DNA of 64,000 nucleotides from Glutamicibacter nicotianae (GTDB lineage Bacteria; Actinomycetota; Actinomycetes; Actinomycetales; Micrococcaceae): positions 83,220 to 147,219 of the forward strand of contig NZ_BJNE01000009.1 of assembly GCF_006539525.1 (NCBI RefSeq), in the 5' to 3' direction. The first letter of the stretch is position 1; each line of letters opens with the position of its first letter. Shown in pieces: positions 34,219 to 41,971 of this stretch. The position numbers were made by a program, and so were the translations under genes. The notes beneath the pieces are model-generated. The model had not been told where the DNA came from and searched no databases. It saw only the letters and a program-made list of their open reading frames with translations.

Positions 34219-34667
34219 GCAGTATCCTGACAAAAATCAAGATTCGCCTGGGCTCGAAATATTCAGAAGATCAGATGGTCTACGTCGTCTATGGGAAACA
34301 ACCCAGCCCATTTCCAGATCTTGAATACATAGAGCCAATAATTGCGATCGTGGCCAGTGAACGTGAATGCTTTGCGATTCAGGAAAAGTATCTAGACACT
34401 AAAGTCAGCTGGGAAGCTCGTAAGGTGCAGGGTGCCGAAAGCATAGACCTGGTAGATGGCTGCGTTTTGTATCTGACGCATACTACTTTGTCATCGTACG
34501 ATGAGGACGCCGATGGGAATCCAATCTTCGGGATCATGGAGAATCCACAGCCCACGGCTCTATATTGCAGTCGGGGCGCCGCTGAACAGCAAGCACCGGA
34601 TCAATACCTGCACATCGTTACCCTCGGTGAAATAAACCTTCGTGGCGTCGGAGAGCTTTTGGAATAA
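34206..34667 (+). CDS. Cytoplasmic acidic protein overlapping the secreted-protein gene
   Basis: A 153-residue protein with no signal peptide, alternating beta-alpha pattern and net negative charge (MVYVVYGKQPSPFPDLEYIEPIIAIVASERECFAIQEKYLD, then EDADGNPIFGI). Its ATG at 34206 lies inside the upstream gene with AAGGGGG just before it, so translation is coupled. Such overlap of an exported basic protein with an acidic intracellular partner would fit an effector/immunity or chaperone pair. No family is recognised. Confidence 0.6.
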   Translation: MPSLSSILTKIKIRLGSKYSEDQMVYVVYGKQPSPFPDLEYIEPIIAIVASERECFAIQEKYLDTKVSWEARKVQGAESIDLVDGCVLYLTHTTLSSYDEDADGNPIFGIMENPQPTALYCSRGAAEQQAPDQYLHIVTLGEINLRGVGELLE

Positions 34668-34711
34668 GTGTCCAGCACCCTACGCCAATACCTGAAGTTG
34701 CCAGACATGAC

Positions 34712-34738
34712 GGGGCCGCACCTACCAGGTGCGGCCCC
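34712..34738 (+). terminator. Hairpin terminator after the passenger genes
   Basis: GGGGCCGCACCT and AGGTGCGGCCCC form a perfect 12-bp stem with a 3-base loop, followed by TCTT. It separates the passenger operon from the transposition genes. Confidence 0.85.
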
Positions 34739-34807
34739 TCTTCATGTTGCTTGCCACGTTGCAGGAGATGGTATCGGTTTAGATGCCTGCTTGACCCTAT
34801 CCGCGTT

Positions 34808-34965
34808 GTCTCAACAAACTAAAGATTATTGAGACACTCTCCTCAGCGCGGCCATGCCGTCTCAATATTCCGGAACGGCAAGGAGTCCAACCGTCTTATA
34901 AAGTCGTCCCAACGTAAAACGTCTTACCTGCTTGCCGTGCAGGGGTTTTTGAGCCACACTGGGCA
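34808..34965. other. Putative resolution (res) site of the transposon
   Basis: GTCTCAA and TTGAGAC form an inverted repeat spanning about 27 bp (34807-34834), followed by further related half-sites (GTCTCAATATT, GTCTTATAAAG, ACGTCTTAC). Their placement directly before the resolvase gene matches the multi-subsite res regions of Tn552/Tn402-type elements. Confidence 0.5.
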
Positions 34966-34966
34966 G

Positions 34967-35560
34967 GTGAGACATTTGGGATACACGCGCGTGAGCACTT
35001 TGAGCCAAGACGCGGCCTTGCAGCTCGATGCCCTGGTTGCTTCAGGGGTGCAGAAGCGCGACGTGTTCGCCGACGTGACTTCCGGCAGCCGCAGCGCGAT
35101 CGAGCGGCCCGGAATGAAGAATCTGCTGGACTATGCCGAAGCCGGCGACACCGTCGTGGTGTGGCGGGTTGACCGGCTGGGCCGCTCCCTGATCGATGTC
35201 TTGAATACCGTGAACCTTTTGCGGGAGCGCGGGATTAATGTCCGCTCCATTTCCGATGGCATCGACCCGGCCACCTCGACCGGTCGGATGATGCTGAACA
35301 TGCTTGCCTCGTTGGCCGAATACGAGCGCGAATTGATCGTGGAACGAGTCAACGCCGGCATTGCCGCCGCCCGGCAATCCGGAACCCGTTTCGGCCGGCC
35401 GGCCTCTGACCCGGCAGTGATTGCCGACAAGCTCGCGATCGCCAAAGATGCCCGCGCCAGGGGACGCACCGCCGAAGACGCAGCACGCCTGGTTGGCTGG
35501 AGCCGCGCAACGTTCTACCGCCACTTGGGCCAAGAGCCCGCCTCTTCCAAGAGCTTGTGA
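34967..35560 (+). CDS. Transposon resolvase (small serine recombinase)
   Basis: A 197-residue resolvase with the catalytic Ser in LGYTRVSTLSQDAALQLDAL, VVWRVDRLGRSLIDVL, MLASLAEYERELIVERVNAG, and a C-terminal helix-turn-helix (GRTAEDAARLVGWSRATFYRHL). The GTG at 34967 is chosen because homology starts there. It resolves cointegrates formed by the adjacent TniA/TniB transposase. The end lies 6 bp before the tniA start. Confidence 0.9.
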   Translation: MRHLGYTRVSTLSQDAALQLDALVASGVQKRDVFADVTSGSRSAIERPGMKNLLDYAEAGDTVVVWRVDRLGRSLIDVLNTVNLLRERGINVRSISDGIDPATSTGRMMLNMLASLAEYERELIVERVNAGIAAARQSGTRFGRPASDPAVIADKLAIAKDARARGRTAEDAARLVGWSRATFYRHLGQEPASSKSL

Positions 35561-35566
35561 TCGGCC

Positions 35567-37075
35567 ATGTCCCGGCGAAGCGAAACGCGCAGGGACGCAC
35601 CGCTGGGGCGAGACCAGAATGACAGCAGTACCGAGAAAGCAGGAACTCCTCGTGACTACCTGGCTAAGGCAACAGCACGTTGGGAAATGCTGCGGCAACA
35701 CGTCGAAGACGGAGTGCCGCTGACGGTTCTGGCAGGGGAACACCATATCGGCCTGAGGACACTGCAACGATGGCACCAGAGCTTCAAGCTCCACGGGAAG
35801 CCTGGTCTGGAACCGGTGGCACCTGGCAAACGTGGACGCCGGATGCCCAGCGAATTCGTGAACCTGGTCGAAGGCCTCGCCTTAGCTAAACCGCCCAGGA
35901 CCACGGCAGCCATCCACGAACAAGTCAACAAGGTAGCGCTCCACCAAGGGTGGGCACCGGTTTCCTACTCCACCATCCGCTCGATTGTCGGCGAGATAGA
36001 TCCGGGGATGATGACGCTGGCGCAGCAAGGTACGGCGGCGTACCGAGATAAATATGAACTGGTCTGGCGCCGCCGCGCCGAACGCCCGAACGCGGTGTGG
36101 CAGGCCGATCATACCGAGCTCGACATCCTGGTTTTTGACGCTAGCCACCAGCCGGTCCGCCCGTGGCTCACCACGATCATGGATGATTACTCGCGAGCCC
36201 TCTGCGGGTACATGATCTTCACCGGCGCCCCCTCATCCTTGAATACGGCATTGGTGTTGCGTGAGGCGATCTGGCCCAAAAAGACAGCTTATTGGCCGAT
36301 GTGCGGAATCCCTGATGTGCTCTATGTAGACCACGGAACCGATTTCACGAGCCACCACTTAGCGCAGGCCGCCAGAGACCTGCACTTCGAAATCATTTTC
36401 TCCACGGTGGCCCGGCCGCAGGGCAGAGGAAAGATTGAGCGATTCTTCGGCACCCTCAATACCGAGCTCTTAGCCCGGTTGCCTGGCTACCTGCACAGCG
36501 TGCCCAATCCTAAGCCGGGGCTGTCCATCGGTGAACTGGACACGGCGCTAGAAGAGTTCATTGGGCAGAACTATCACCAGCGTGAGCATCAAGAGATCAA
36601 GGAAACGCCTCAAAAAGCGTGGCAGGGCAACGGCTGGTTACCGCGTCTGCCTGAAACCATCGATGAACTGAACCTGCTGCTGCTCACGGTCGCCAAACCA
36701 AGAATCGTCCACCGCGATGGCGTGCACTTCCAAGGCCTACGCTACATTTCCCCGTTGCTGGCCGCCTACGTCGGAGAATCCGTCATTCTTCGCTACGACC
36801 CTCGGGACGTTGCCGAGATCCAGGTCTTTCACCGGGGCCAGCACATCTGCAAAGCCGTGGATCCCACGCATGAACGAGCCACCGTGACGTTCAAGGACAT
36901 CCAGAAGGCACGCTCCGCACGCAAGCGTCAGTTGCGCGGACAAATCAAAGAACGAATAGCCACCGTCGCAGAATTTCTACCGGCCGGACAACCACCAACG
37001 GAGCCAACCCAACCTGATCCGGCGGCCCACCCAACTAAGAAAACGAAGTTGCGCACCTACGCAGAGGACGAATAA
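35567..37075 (+). CDS. tniA: TniA-like DDE transposase
   Basis: A 502-residue Mu/TnsB/TniA-type transposase. N-terminal helix-turn-helix domains (VPLTVLAGEHHIGLRTLQRWHQSFKLHG) recognise the ends. The rve catalytic core has its acidic residues in WQADHTELDILV, VLYVDHGTDFTS and GRGKIERFFGTLN, and a C-terminal beta-barrel domain follows (FQGLRYISPLLAAYVGESVILRYDPRDVAEIQVF). It cuts and joins transposon ends with the help of the ATPase encoded directly after it (1-bp overlap at 37075). It appears intact. Confidence 0.9.
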   Translation: MSRRSETRRDAPLGRDQNDSSTEKAGTPRDYLAKATARWEMLRQHVEDGVPLTVLAGEHHIGLRTLQRWHQSFKLHGKPGLEPVAPGKRGRRMPSEFVNLVEGLALAKPPRTTAAIHEQVNKVALHQGWAPVSYSTIRSIVGEIDPGMMTLAQQGTAAYRDKYELVWRRRAERPNAVWQADHTELDILVFDASHQPVRPWLTTIMDDYSRALCGYMIFTGAPSSLNTALVLREAIWPKKTAYWPMCGIPDVLYVDHGTDFTSHHLAQAARDLHFEIIFSTVARPQGRGKIERFFGTLNTELLARLPGYLHSVPNPKPGLSIGELDTALEEFIGQNYHQREHQEIKETPQKAWQGNGWLPRLPETIDELNLLLLTVAKPRIVHRDGVHFQGLRYISPLLAAYVGESVILRYDPRDVAEIQVFHRGQHICKAVDPTHERATVTFKDIQKARSARKRQLRGQIKERIATVAEFLPAGQPPTEPTQPDPAAHPTKKTKLRTYAEDE

Positions 37076-37887
37076 TGGCACCCTCAACATTTATCGCAAC
37101 AAAGGAGCACCGCCGCTTCACTGAGTTCGCCAATGCGGTGCGCAGGCAGCGGACCATCGGGATCTGCTACGGACAAGCTGGAATCGGCAAAACCCTCTCG
37201 GCTAAACGCTATGCCAACTGGAGCCCGAAAGCCGCGGCGTTAGTAGAGGAATGGGGTCGCCGGGAGGACAGCGACCTCCAAATCTATAAGGATCTAGCCG
37301 AAACGCGAACCGTCTTCTTCACCCCAGGGGTTCTGACAACTCCTAAGCAAATCAAAGAAGAGCTCTCACTGATCACTAATCGGACCTCGATCTGCATTCA
37401 CCAACATCTTGATACCCTAGGCGTCACGAACGGTCCGATGAATCAAGACAAGCATGTGGAGCTGATCATCGTCGACGAGTCGGAACGACTCAACGCCACT
37501 GCCTTGGAAGTGCTGCGAGATAGGTATGACAGGAACAATATCGCTCTGATGCTGATTGGGATGCCCGGCATAGAAAAGCAGTTCAGCCGATATCCTCAGC
37601 TCTATAGCCGTGTCGGCTTCGCCCACGAATACCGTCCGCTTGCGCAGGATGAACTGCATTTCGTCCTGCAACGAAAGTGGCGTGCCCTCGGCAAAACCAT
37701 GGATTTGGAGGACTTCACCGATACGCAAGCTGTCGCGGCGATCGCGCGCATCACGCGCGGTAATTTCCGGCTGATTGATCGGCTCTTCACACAGATGCAG
37801 CGGGTCCTGAAGATCAATGAGCTGGACACTATTACCGATGACGTTGTTGAAGCTGCGCGTTCCACGCTCGTTATCGGAATCAGTTGA
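37075..37887 (+). CDS. tniB: TniB-like transposition ATPase
   Basis: A 270-residue AAA+ ATPase of the TniB/MuB/TnsC group. Walker A is ICYGQAGIGKTLSAKRYAN, Walker B is ELIIVDESERLNATALEVLRDRYD, and sensor and arginine residues follow in LMLIGMPGIEKQFSRYPQLYSRVGFAHEYRPL. It selects target DNA and activates TniA. It starts at the tniA stop and ends 50 bp before the right transposon end. A TniQ-type protein is not visible. Confidence 0.9.
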   Translation: MAPSTFIATKEHRRFTEFANAVRRQRTIGICYGQAGIGKTLSAKRYANWSPKAAALVEEWGRREDSDLQIYKDLAETRTVFFTPGVLTTPKQIKEELSLITNRTSICIHQHLDTLGVTNGPMNQDKHVELIIVDESERLNATALEVLRDRYDRNNIALMLIGMPGIEKQFSRYPQLYSRVGFAHEYRPLAQDELHFVLQRKWRALGKTMDLEDFTDTQAVAAIARITRGNFRLIDRLFTQMQRVLKINELDTITDDVVEAARSTLVIGIS

Positions 37888-37937
37888 ACCGCCATGAGTA
37901 TCTGCGCGAAAACCGCCAAATCAAGCTAACAGTCACA

Positions 37938-38060
37938 CATCAAGGACGGGTGGAGCGCCGACGAATTGAAGAGGTTGGGCCTGGACCATAAGGCGACACG
38001 TCGCCGCCAGACAGCAAAAAAGCCCGTCGAAACCGAGCCATCAGACGACGGAGACGCATA
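37938..38060 (+). pseudogene. C-terminal fragment of an unidentified gene
   Basis: Just outside the transposon end, the frame reads DGWSADELKRLGLDHKATRRRQTAKKPVETEPSDDGDA and stops, resembling the acidic tail of an interrupted gene. The family is not recognised. The remaining 38061-38802 has no intact gene; it holds inverted repeats. Confidence 0.35.
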
Positions 38061-38110
38061 GCGTCCGCTCCATTGCACCGAGGCGCGCAGCGGCTACCTG
38101 CGTGACGTTG

Positions 38111-38180
38111 CCCCGCGCCCACATGGGCACGGCAAAAGATCAATCCTCCGGTCTTTTCCCGCACACATGTGGACGCGGGG
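38111..38180. repeat. Long imperfect inverted repeat
   Basis: 29-base arms (38111-38139 and 38152-38180) beginning CCCCGCG and ending GCGGGG match at about 24 positions around a 12-base loop. It could be a paired palindromic element, a relic transposon end pair or a degenerate hairpin. The GC-rich arms look superficially like type I-E CRISPR repeats, but there is no array. Confidence 0.5.
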
Positions 38181-38657
38181 ACCCAATCCACCACCCGCAC
38201 ACAACGCCCGGGTTACGACGGCAAGAAAAGCCAACTTCAGGTACCGGGCGATGTGCGCGGCTTCCTTCAGTCGTTGAGGCTCATTATCCATCCAAGACTT
38301 CGCAGTATATGTACCGTCCTTATTCGGTGGGTACAGCGGTGTTCACCCATCTGACCGCCTGTCAACTATCGGAACCACACCGTGAACTCGATCGGCATTC
38401 CAAAGTCTGCTGCTACTACGCGCACATGGAAAAATATCCGTATACCGCAACCGCTCCCCCGTCTTCTCGGTTCAATTCCCTGCAGCCGGTGCTTCCCTTC
38501 TTCTGGGCGCAGGAGTGACCAGCGGTGCTTCTCCGGGCCTTCCCCTCCAGCGAGATCGTCGCGGTCTCCTGGCCCACGCCCAAACCCGGATGTCGGAGAA
38601 TGCGGGAATATCCGCTGTTGAGGGCTGAGCGCCCCAGGGGGATCCCGTCATAACGAA

Positions 38658-38697
38658 GGTGCTGGTTCGCGGCTTCCATCAGTCACGAACCAACACC
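38658..38697. terminator. Hairpin downstream of the permease gene
   Basis: GGTGCTGGTTCG and CGAACCAACACC form a 12-bp stem with one G-T or mismatch position and a 16-base loop. It lies about 105 bp after the permease stop on the minus strand and could end that transcript. Confidence 0.4.
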
Positions 38698-38802
38698 CTC
38701 TAGCTACCAAACGGCAGTAATGCCTCCTCCCTTACGCCATACCGGGCTCGGAAGCACGGTCAGGCACGAAATCAGGGGCCGGGAAACTATCGATTGCGAC
38801 AG

Positions 38803-40251
38803 CTAGCCGCGAAGCACGGCCGCTTCAACAGACCTCGCGTAGTCGCCCTTCCCTGCCGGTTTCACGAAGAGCAGCGTGAACACCCAATGTGCTGCGCCGG
38901 CGACAACAACAGAAGGCAGGCTCGCCGTCAAGAAATCGAAAGGAGGATGCGTCTCGTATGTGATCGGGTTCAGAAGGGAGAGATACGTGGCAACCCCCAG
39001 CGCCAACGCCAGGAACGCCCACCAATTCACGCCTCCCCAGAACCAGTATGCCGAGTCGCGTGAACTGGAGTAGATCGCTCGAACCGAGACAAACTGCTTT
39101 CGGAGAAAGTAGTAGTCAACAATCTGTACCCCACAAATTGGGGCGAGAATCAGACCAACGAAGGCATTGATCGTGCCGATTCGGTCGAACAGGAGATCCG
39201 GCATCAAGGCAACGATAAACCCGACAGGAATAAGCGAGAGCGCCAGCACGGCCGCCCAGGGCAATTCCTTGTTGAGTCCAGTCGCCTGCCGAACACCGAG
39301 CGACATGCTGTAGGCCCCAATCATCACGGTCGAGATATTGGCGCAGACGATAAAGATGAGAATCGGTACCCCCACCGCCACGCCGCTGAGCTCGATGATG
39401 TATGAAGTGGGATCTCCCCCCGAATCGGGAAAGACCAAGGCAGCAAAAAGCCCGATGATCGAGATCAGGGAAAGCGGCAAGCACAACCCCAGCAGAACGG
39501 GATTCATCGCCTTGCGGGATGACGAAAGATTCTGCGTAATGCCACCGACATAGGGCCACCATGACAACGACACGGCGATCAACATTTCCGCCCCTATGGT
39601 CAGGTTCCCGAGCTTGGAATCAACAGGAGCCAAGGCCGGTGCCGAAACAACGGAATCCCAACCAATGGTCGACACCAGGTTATAGAGAATCCAGAATGCC
39701 ATGACGACAACAACTGCAGCGATCCAAAAGCCGACCCTGGTCATACGGGAAGGCCCCTTCCGAAGAACCCACCAAATGAAGAGAAGACCCAGCAGTGCGG
39801 AAACGACCATGATGACATGACGGGCCGATTCAGGCGCCAAACCCGTGCTGATCAAGAGTTCGGCGGTAGCCCTTCCCATGAAAATAAGCAGCACGCTGTT
39901 CCAACCCACCAGAATGAATCCGGCGATGATCACGACCACCCACGGACCAAACTGCCCCAGAGCCGGTTTGACCGACATGATCGACTCGACACCATAACGG
40001 GTGGAAATGGGTATCAAAGCCAAGAAAATGACGAGAATGCCTATGAGGCCCCCCGCGATCATCGTAAGCATGCCGGGTATGGCCGGAAGATAGACAGCTA
40101 CAAATCCCCCGAGGAGAAAGCACCAGGTGGCCACCGCTGTGGATGCCGAAAGACCAACTGTTGCAAGCTTCGTCCAATTTCGCTGTCCGGGTGCTGTCGG
40201 CTTCGCAGCTTCAGCCTCGTTACCGGCTTCCATTCGTTGACTCATACTCAC
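38803..40251 (-). CDS. NCS1-family cytosine/purine-type permease
   Basis: A 482-residue transporter with about twelve helices. NCS1 features include the start helix WTKLATVGLSASTAVATWCFLLGG, VVIIAGFILVGWNSVLLIFMG in helix 3, SLSWWPYVGGITQNLSSS near the middle and FVGLILAPICGVQIVDYYFLRKQ, which closely resembles the CodB/Mhp1 group. Substrates are nucleobases, hydantoins or allantoin; which one is not clear. It starts with GTG at 40251, overlapping the end of a small membrane gene (ATGTGA), so the two are coupled. It lies alone between mobile elements, so it is probably acquired. Confidence 0.85.
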   Translation of the reverse strand: MSMSQRMEAGNEAEAAKPTAPGQRNWTKLATVGLSASTAVATWCFLLGGFVAVYLPAIPGMLTMIAGGLIGILVIFLALIPISTRYGVESIMSVKPALGQFGPWVVVIIAGFILVGWNSVLLIFMGRATAELLISTGLAPESARHVIMVVSALLGLLFIWWVLRKGPSRMTRVGFWIAAVVVVMAFWILYNLVSTIGWDSVVSAPALAPVDSKLGNLTIGAEMLIAVSLSWWPYVGGITQNLSSSRKAMNPVLLGLCLPLSLISIIGLFAALVFPDSGGDPTSYIIELSGVAVGVPILIFIVCANISTVMIGAYSMSLGVRQATGLNKELPWAAVLALSLIPVGFIVALMPDLLFDRIGTINAFVGLILAPICGVQIVDYYFLRKQFVSVRAIYSSSRDSAYWFWGGVNWWAFLALALGVATYLSLLNPITYETHPPFDFLTASLPSVVVAGAAHWVFTLLFVKPAGKGDYARSVEAAVLRG

Positions 40252-40397
40252 ATCACCACGTATGCGGCGATCAACATGATCGCAGGAATAAGCGCGGTAA
40301 AAACAAGCAGCGTCACGAGCTCTGCCCCGCCGAACGGACCAACCTCGGCTGCGTGTTGCTCAATAACCACCAATAGGTCTTCATGTGGATCGTGCAT
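40248..40397 (-). CDS. Small one-helix membrane protein coupled to the NCS1 permease
   Basis: A 49-residue protein beginning MHDPHEDLLVVIEQHAAEVGPFGG and ending in a helix (LVTLLVFTALIPAIMLIAAYVVM). The start at 40397 has GAGGGG upstream. Its stop overlaps the permease GTG. Small membrane subunits encoded directly before transporters often stabilise them; here that is inference. The gene is shorter than most annotated proteins and easily missed. Confidence 0.6.
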   Translation of the reverse strand: MHDPHEDLLVVIEQHAAEVGPFGGAELVTLLVFTALIPAIMLIAAYVVM

Positions 40398-40932
40398 TCT
40401 CGAACCCCTCACTCCATTGTGATTCCATCCAGAATTTCCAGACGTACATTTGGTACCCGGTTCAGTTCCCACTGGCCGAATCACCCCTCGCTCCTGTCAA
40501 CACTTGAAGCGGCGAATCGCACATTTCGTTCACGTTTATCCGCGACGCCCTCTTCTATGACAGAAACTTGACTCAGCTCATAGTAGGGTTCCGTCAAGCG
40601 AGACCAAACTATACAAATATATGAACTTTCGTATTTTTTCGGACTGATGACGCATAGCTCTCAGTCGACGAAACCCGATATCGGGACACAGCACATGCCG
40701 TGCAGATTCCCAGATCCCCTTCGACTAAACCGCGCCTGGCAGCCGACCTGCAGAGGTCCTCGGACGCACTGCGCGGGCACCCCTGTTTCCAGAACCCCTC
40801 GGCACCATCAGACATTCACAGGGGTATCCGCCATCCAGAGGCCGGCTACGCCTGGGGCTAACCGCCCAGATGGGTCAACTGACTACTACTTTCCACGCTA
40901 CCCGAAGTCATGTTTGAGTCTCACAACCCATG

Positions 40933-40952
40933 GGTTGCAAGACGTCTCACCG
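40933..40952. repeat. 20-bp direct repeat, copy 2
   Basis: This is identical to 33026-33045. It lies 127 bp before the resolvase start at 41079. The wider interval 40398-41078 holds no intact gene. Confidence 0.7.
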
Positions 40953-41007
40953 AGCGCCGCTCCCCCAGCTGAAAATCCTTGAAAACTCAACGGTTCTAAA
41001 TTCTCGC

Positions 41008-41066
41008 AACTATGTGTCACAACCAATGTCGTAGAATCATATTGACACTATTAGTTGCGAGACACT
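41008..41066. other. Putative recombination site before the third resolvase
   Basis: TCGCAACTATGTGTCA and, inverted, TGACACTATTAGTTGCGA flank about 25 bp with the TTGCGA/TCGCAA ends matching. This fits a resolvase subsite next to the gene at 41079. Related sequence is found before the resolvase at 29204. Confidence 0.45.
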
Positions 41067-41078
41067 TTCAAGGGTTCC

Positions 41079-41660
41079 ATGACCAAGCTGATCGGATACG
41101 CTCGCGTATCCACCAAAGCCCAAGACGCCGACCGGCAAATCCAAGACCTATTGGCGGCTGGCATCCGGCGCGATGACCTCTACACCGACCATGGACTCTC
41201 CGGGGCGCTGGCCAAACGTCCTGGACTCGATAAAGCCCTCGAAGCACTCTACCCAGACGACACCCTGGTGATTACTACCCTGGACCGGCTCGGACGCTCC
41301 ACCCAGAAAATGCTCGAACTCGCCCAAGAACTGCGCGAACGGAATATCGGACTGCGAGTGCTAAACCTCGGCGGCGGCGATGTAGATACCAAGACACCCA
41401 TGGGAGCCATGGTCTTCACTGTCATGGCAGCACTCGCGCAAATGGAGCTGGAGATCAAACGTGAACGCATCAACGACTCTGTGACCAAACGCCGCACCGC
41501 CGGAGGGGACCTCGGCGGTCGCCGACCTACCTTCACCGAATCCCAGATCCGAACCGCAGCCAAGCTCATCCAGGCAGGCGATCCAGCCACCCAAGTCGCC
41601 AAAGATATGGGAATGTCCCGAGCGACCCTCTACCGCAGAATTAAAGAGTTAGACCACTAA
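41079..41660 (+). CDS. Small serine recombinase (resolvase/invertase)
   Basis: A 193-residue recombinase: catalytic Ser in LIGYARVSTKAQDADRQIQDL, then LVITTLDRLGRSTQKMLELAQEL, VFTVMAALAQMELEIKRERINDS and the C-terminal helix-turn-helix AGDPATQVAKDMGMSRATLYRRIKEL. The ATG at 41079 has AAGGG upstream. The 'GGGDVDTKTPMGAMVF' segment is typical of Tn3/Hin-type relatives. It stands alone; downstream 41661-41971 contains two small inverted repeats and a transposon-end-like sequence. Confidence 0.9.
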   Translation: MTKLIGYARVSTKAQDADRQIQDLLAAGIRRDDLYTDHGLSGALAKRPGLDKALEALYPDDTLVITTLDRLGRSTQKMLELAQELRERNIGLRVLNLGGGDVDTKTPMGAMVFTVMAALAQMELEIKRERINDSVTKRRTAGGDLGGRRPTFTESQIRTAAKLIQAGDPATQVAKDMGMSRATLYRRIKELDH

Positions 41661-41737
41661 ACATCCCAAAAACCTTCCGTGCCCCTTCAAGCCCGGTCGA
41701 CTTTCGGTACCAGGTTTTGGGAATCCAAGAACATTGA

Positions 41738-41809
41738 AAAAGCGCACTTCGAACTGATGCTCGGAATGCGCTTTTCAGGTTCTCAGAAACGATCATTTTT
41801 GAAATGATC
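41738..41809. repeat. Inverted repeats downstream of the resolvase
   Basis: GAAAAAGCGCACTTCGA pairs with TCGGAATGCGCTTTTC, and GATCATTT-TTG-AAATGATC (41791-41809) is a perfect 8-bp stem. They may be terminators or recombinase-related sites. Confidence 0.45.
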
Positions 41810-41826
41810 AGTAAAACCCGGCGACA

Positions 41827-41860
41827 TGTGACTGTTAGCTTCGAATGGCGGCTTTTCACA
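41827..41860 (+). repeat. Solitary transposon-end sequence
   Basis: TGTGACTGTTAGCTTCGAA followed by TGGCGGCTTTTC matches the ends of the Tn at 33059/37937, in left-end orientation. No matching right end or transposase follows, so it is a solo end. It lies just outside the heavy-metal operon. Confidence 0.65.
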
Positions 41861-41971
41861 CCAAGAATTGACGTATCGATCGGTACTCATGACATTGATT
41901 TCTGGAACTGATGGCGGTGCACTCTTCCACATAGGAACAGTGCACCGCCATCAACAGCTTTAACGATAGCT

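Larger units (their letters stand above)
33059..37937 (+). mobile_element. TniA/TniB-type (Tn552/Tn402-like) transposon
   Basis: The left end starts TGTGACTGTTGACG at 33059 and the right end closes with the related inverted sequence GCTAACAGTCACA at 37937. Each end has internal repeats with a GCGG(T)/CCGCC core (33082 and 33103; 37890 and 37908), the expected TniA sites. The element contains, in order, two passenger genes, a resolution-site region, a resolvase, a DDE transposase and an AAA ATPase. No 5-bp target duplication is seen (TCCCC versus CATCA), so an end has been rearranged or the copy is old. 33070-33558 holds only degenerate sequence. Confidence 0.75.

Noticed and set aside
38111..38180. 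CRISPR array
   Set aside because: Only two arms in inverted orientation, no regular direct repeats, no spacers and no cas genes.
38102..38518. 138-codon frame
   Set aside because: Covers the inverted repeat and has no ribosome site, no domain and random-like composition.
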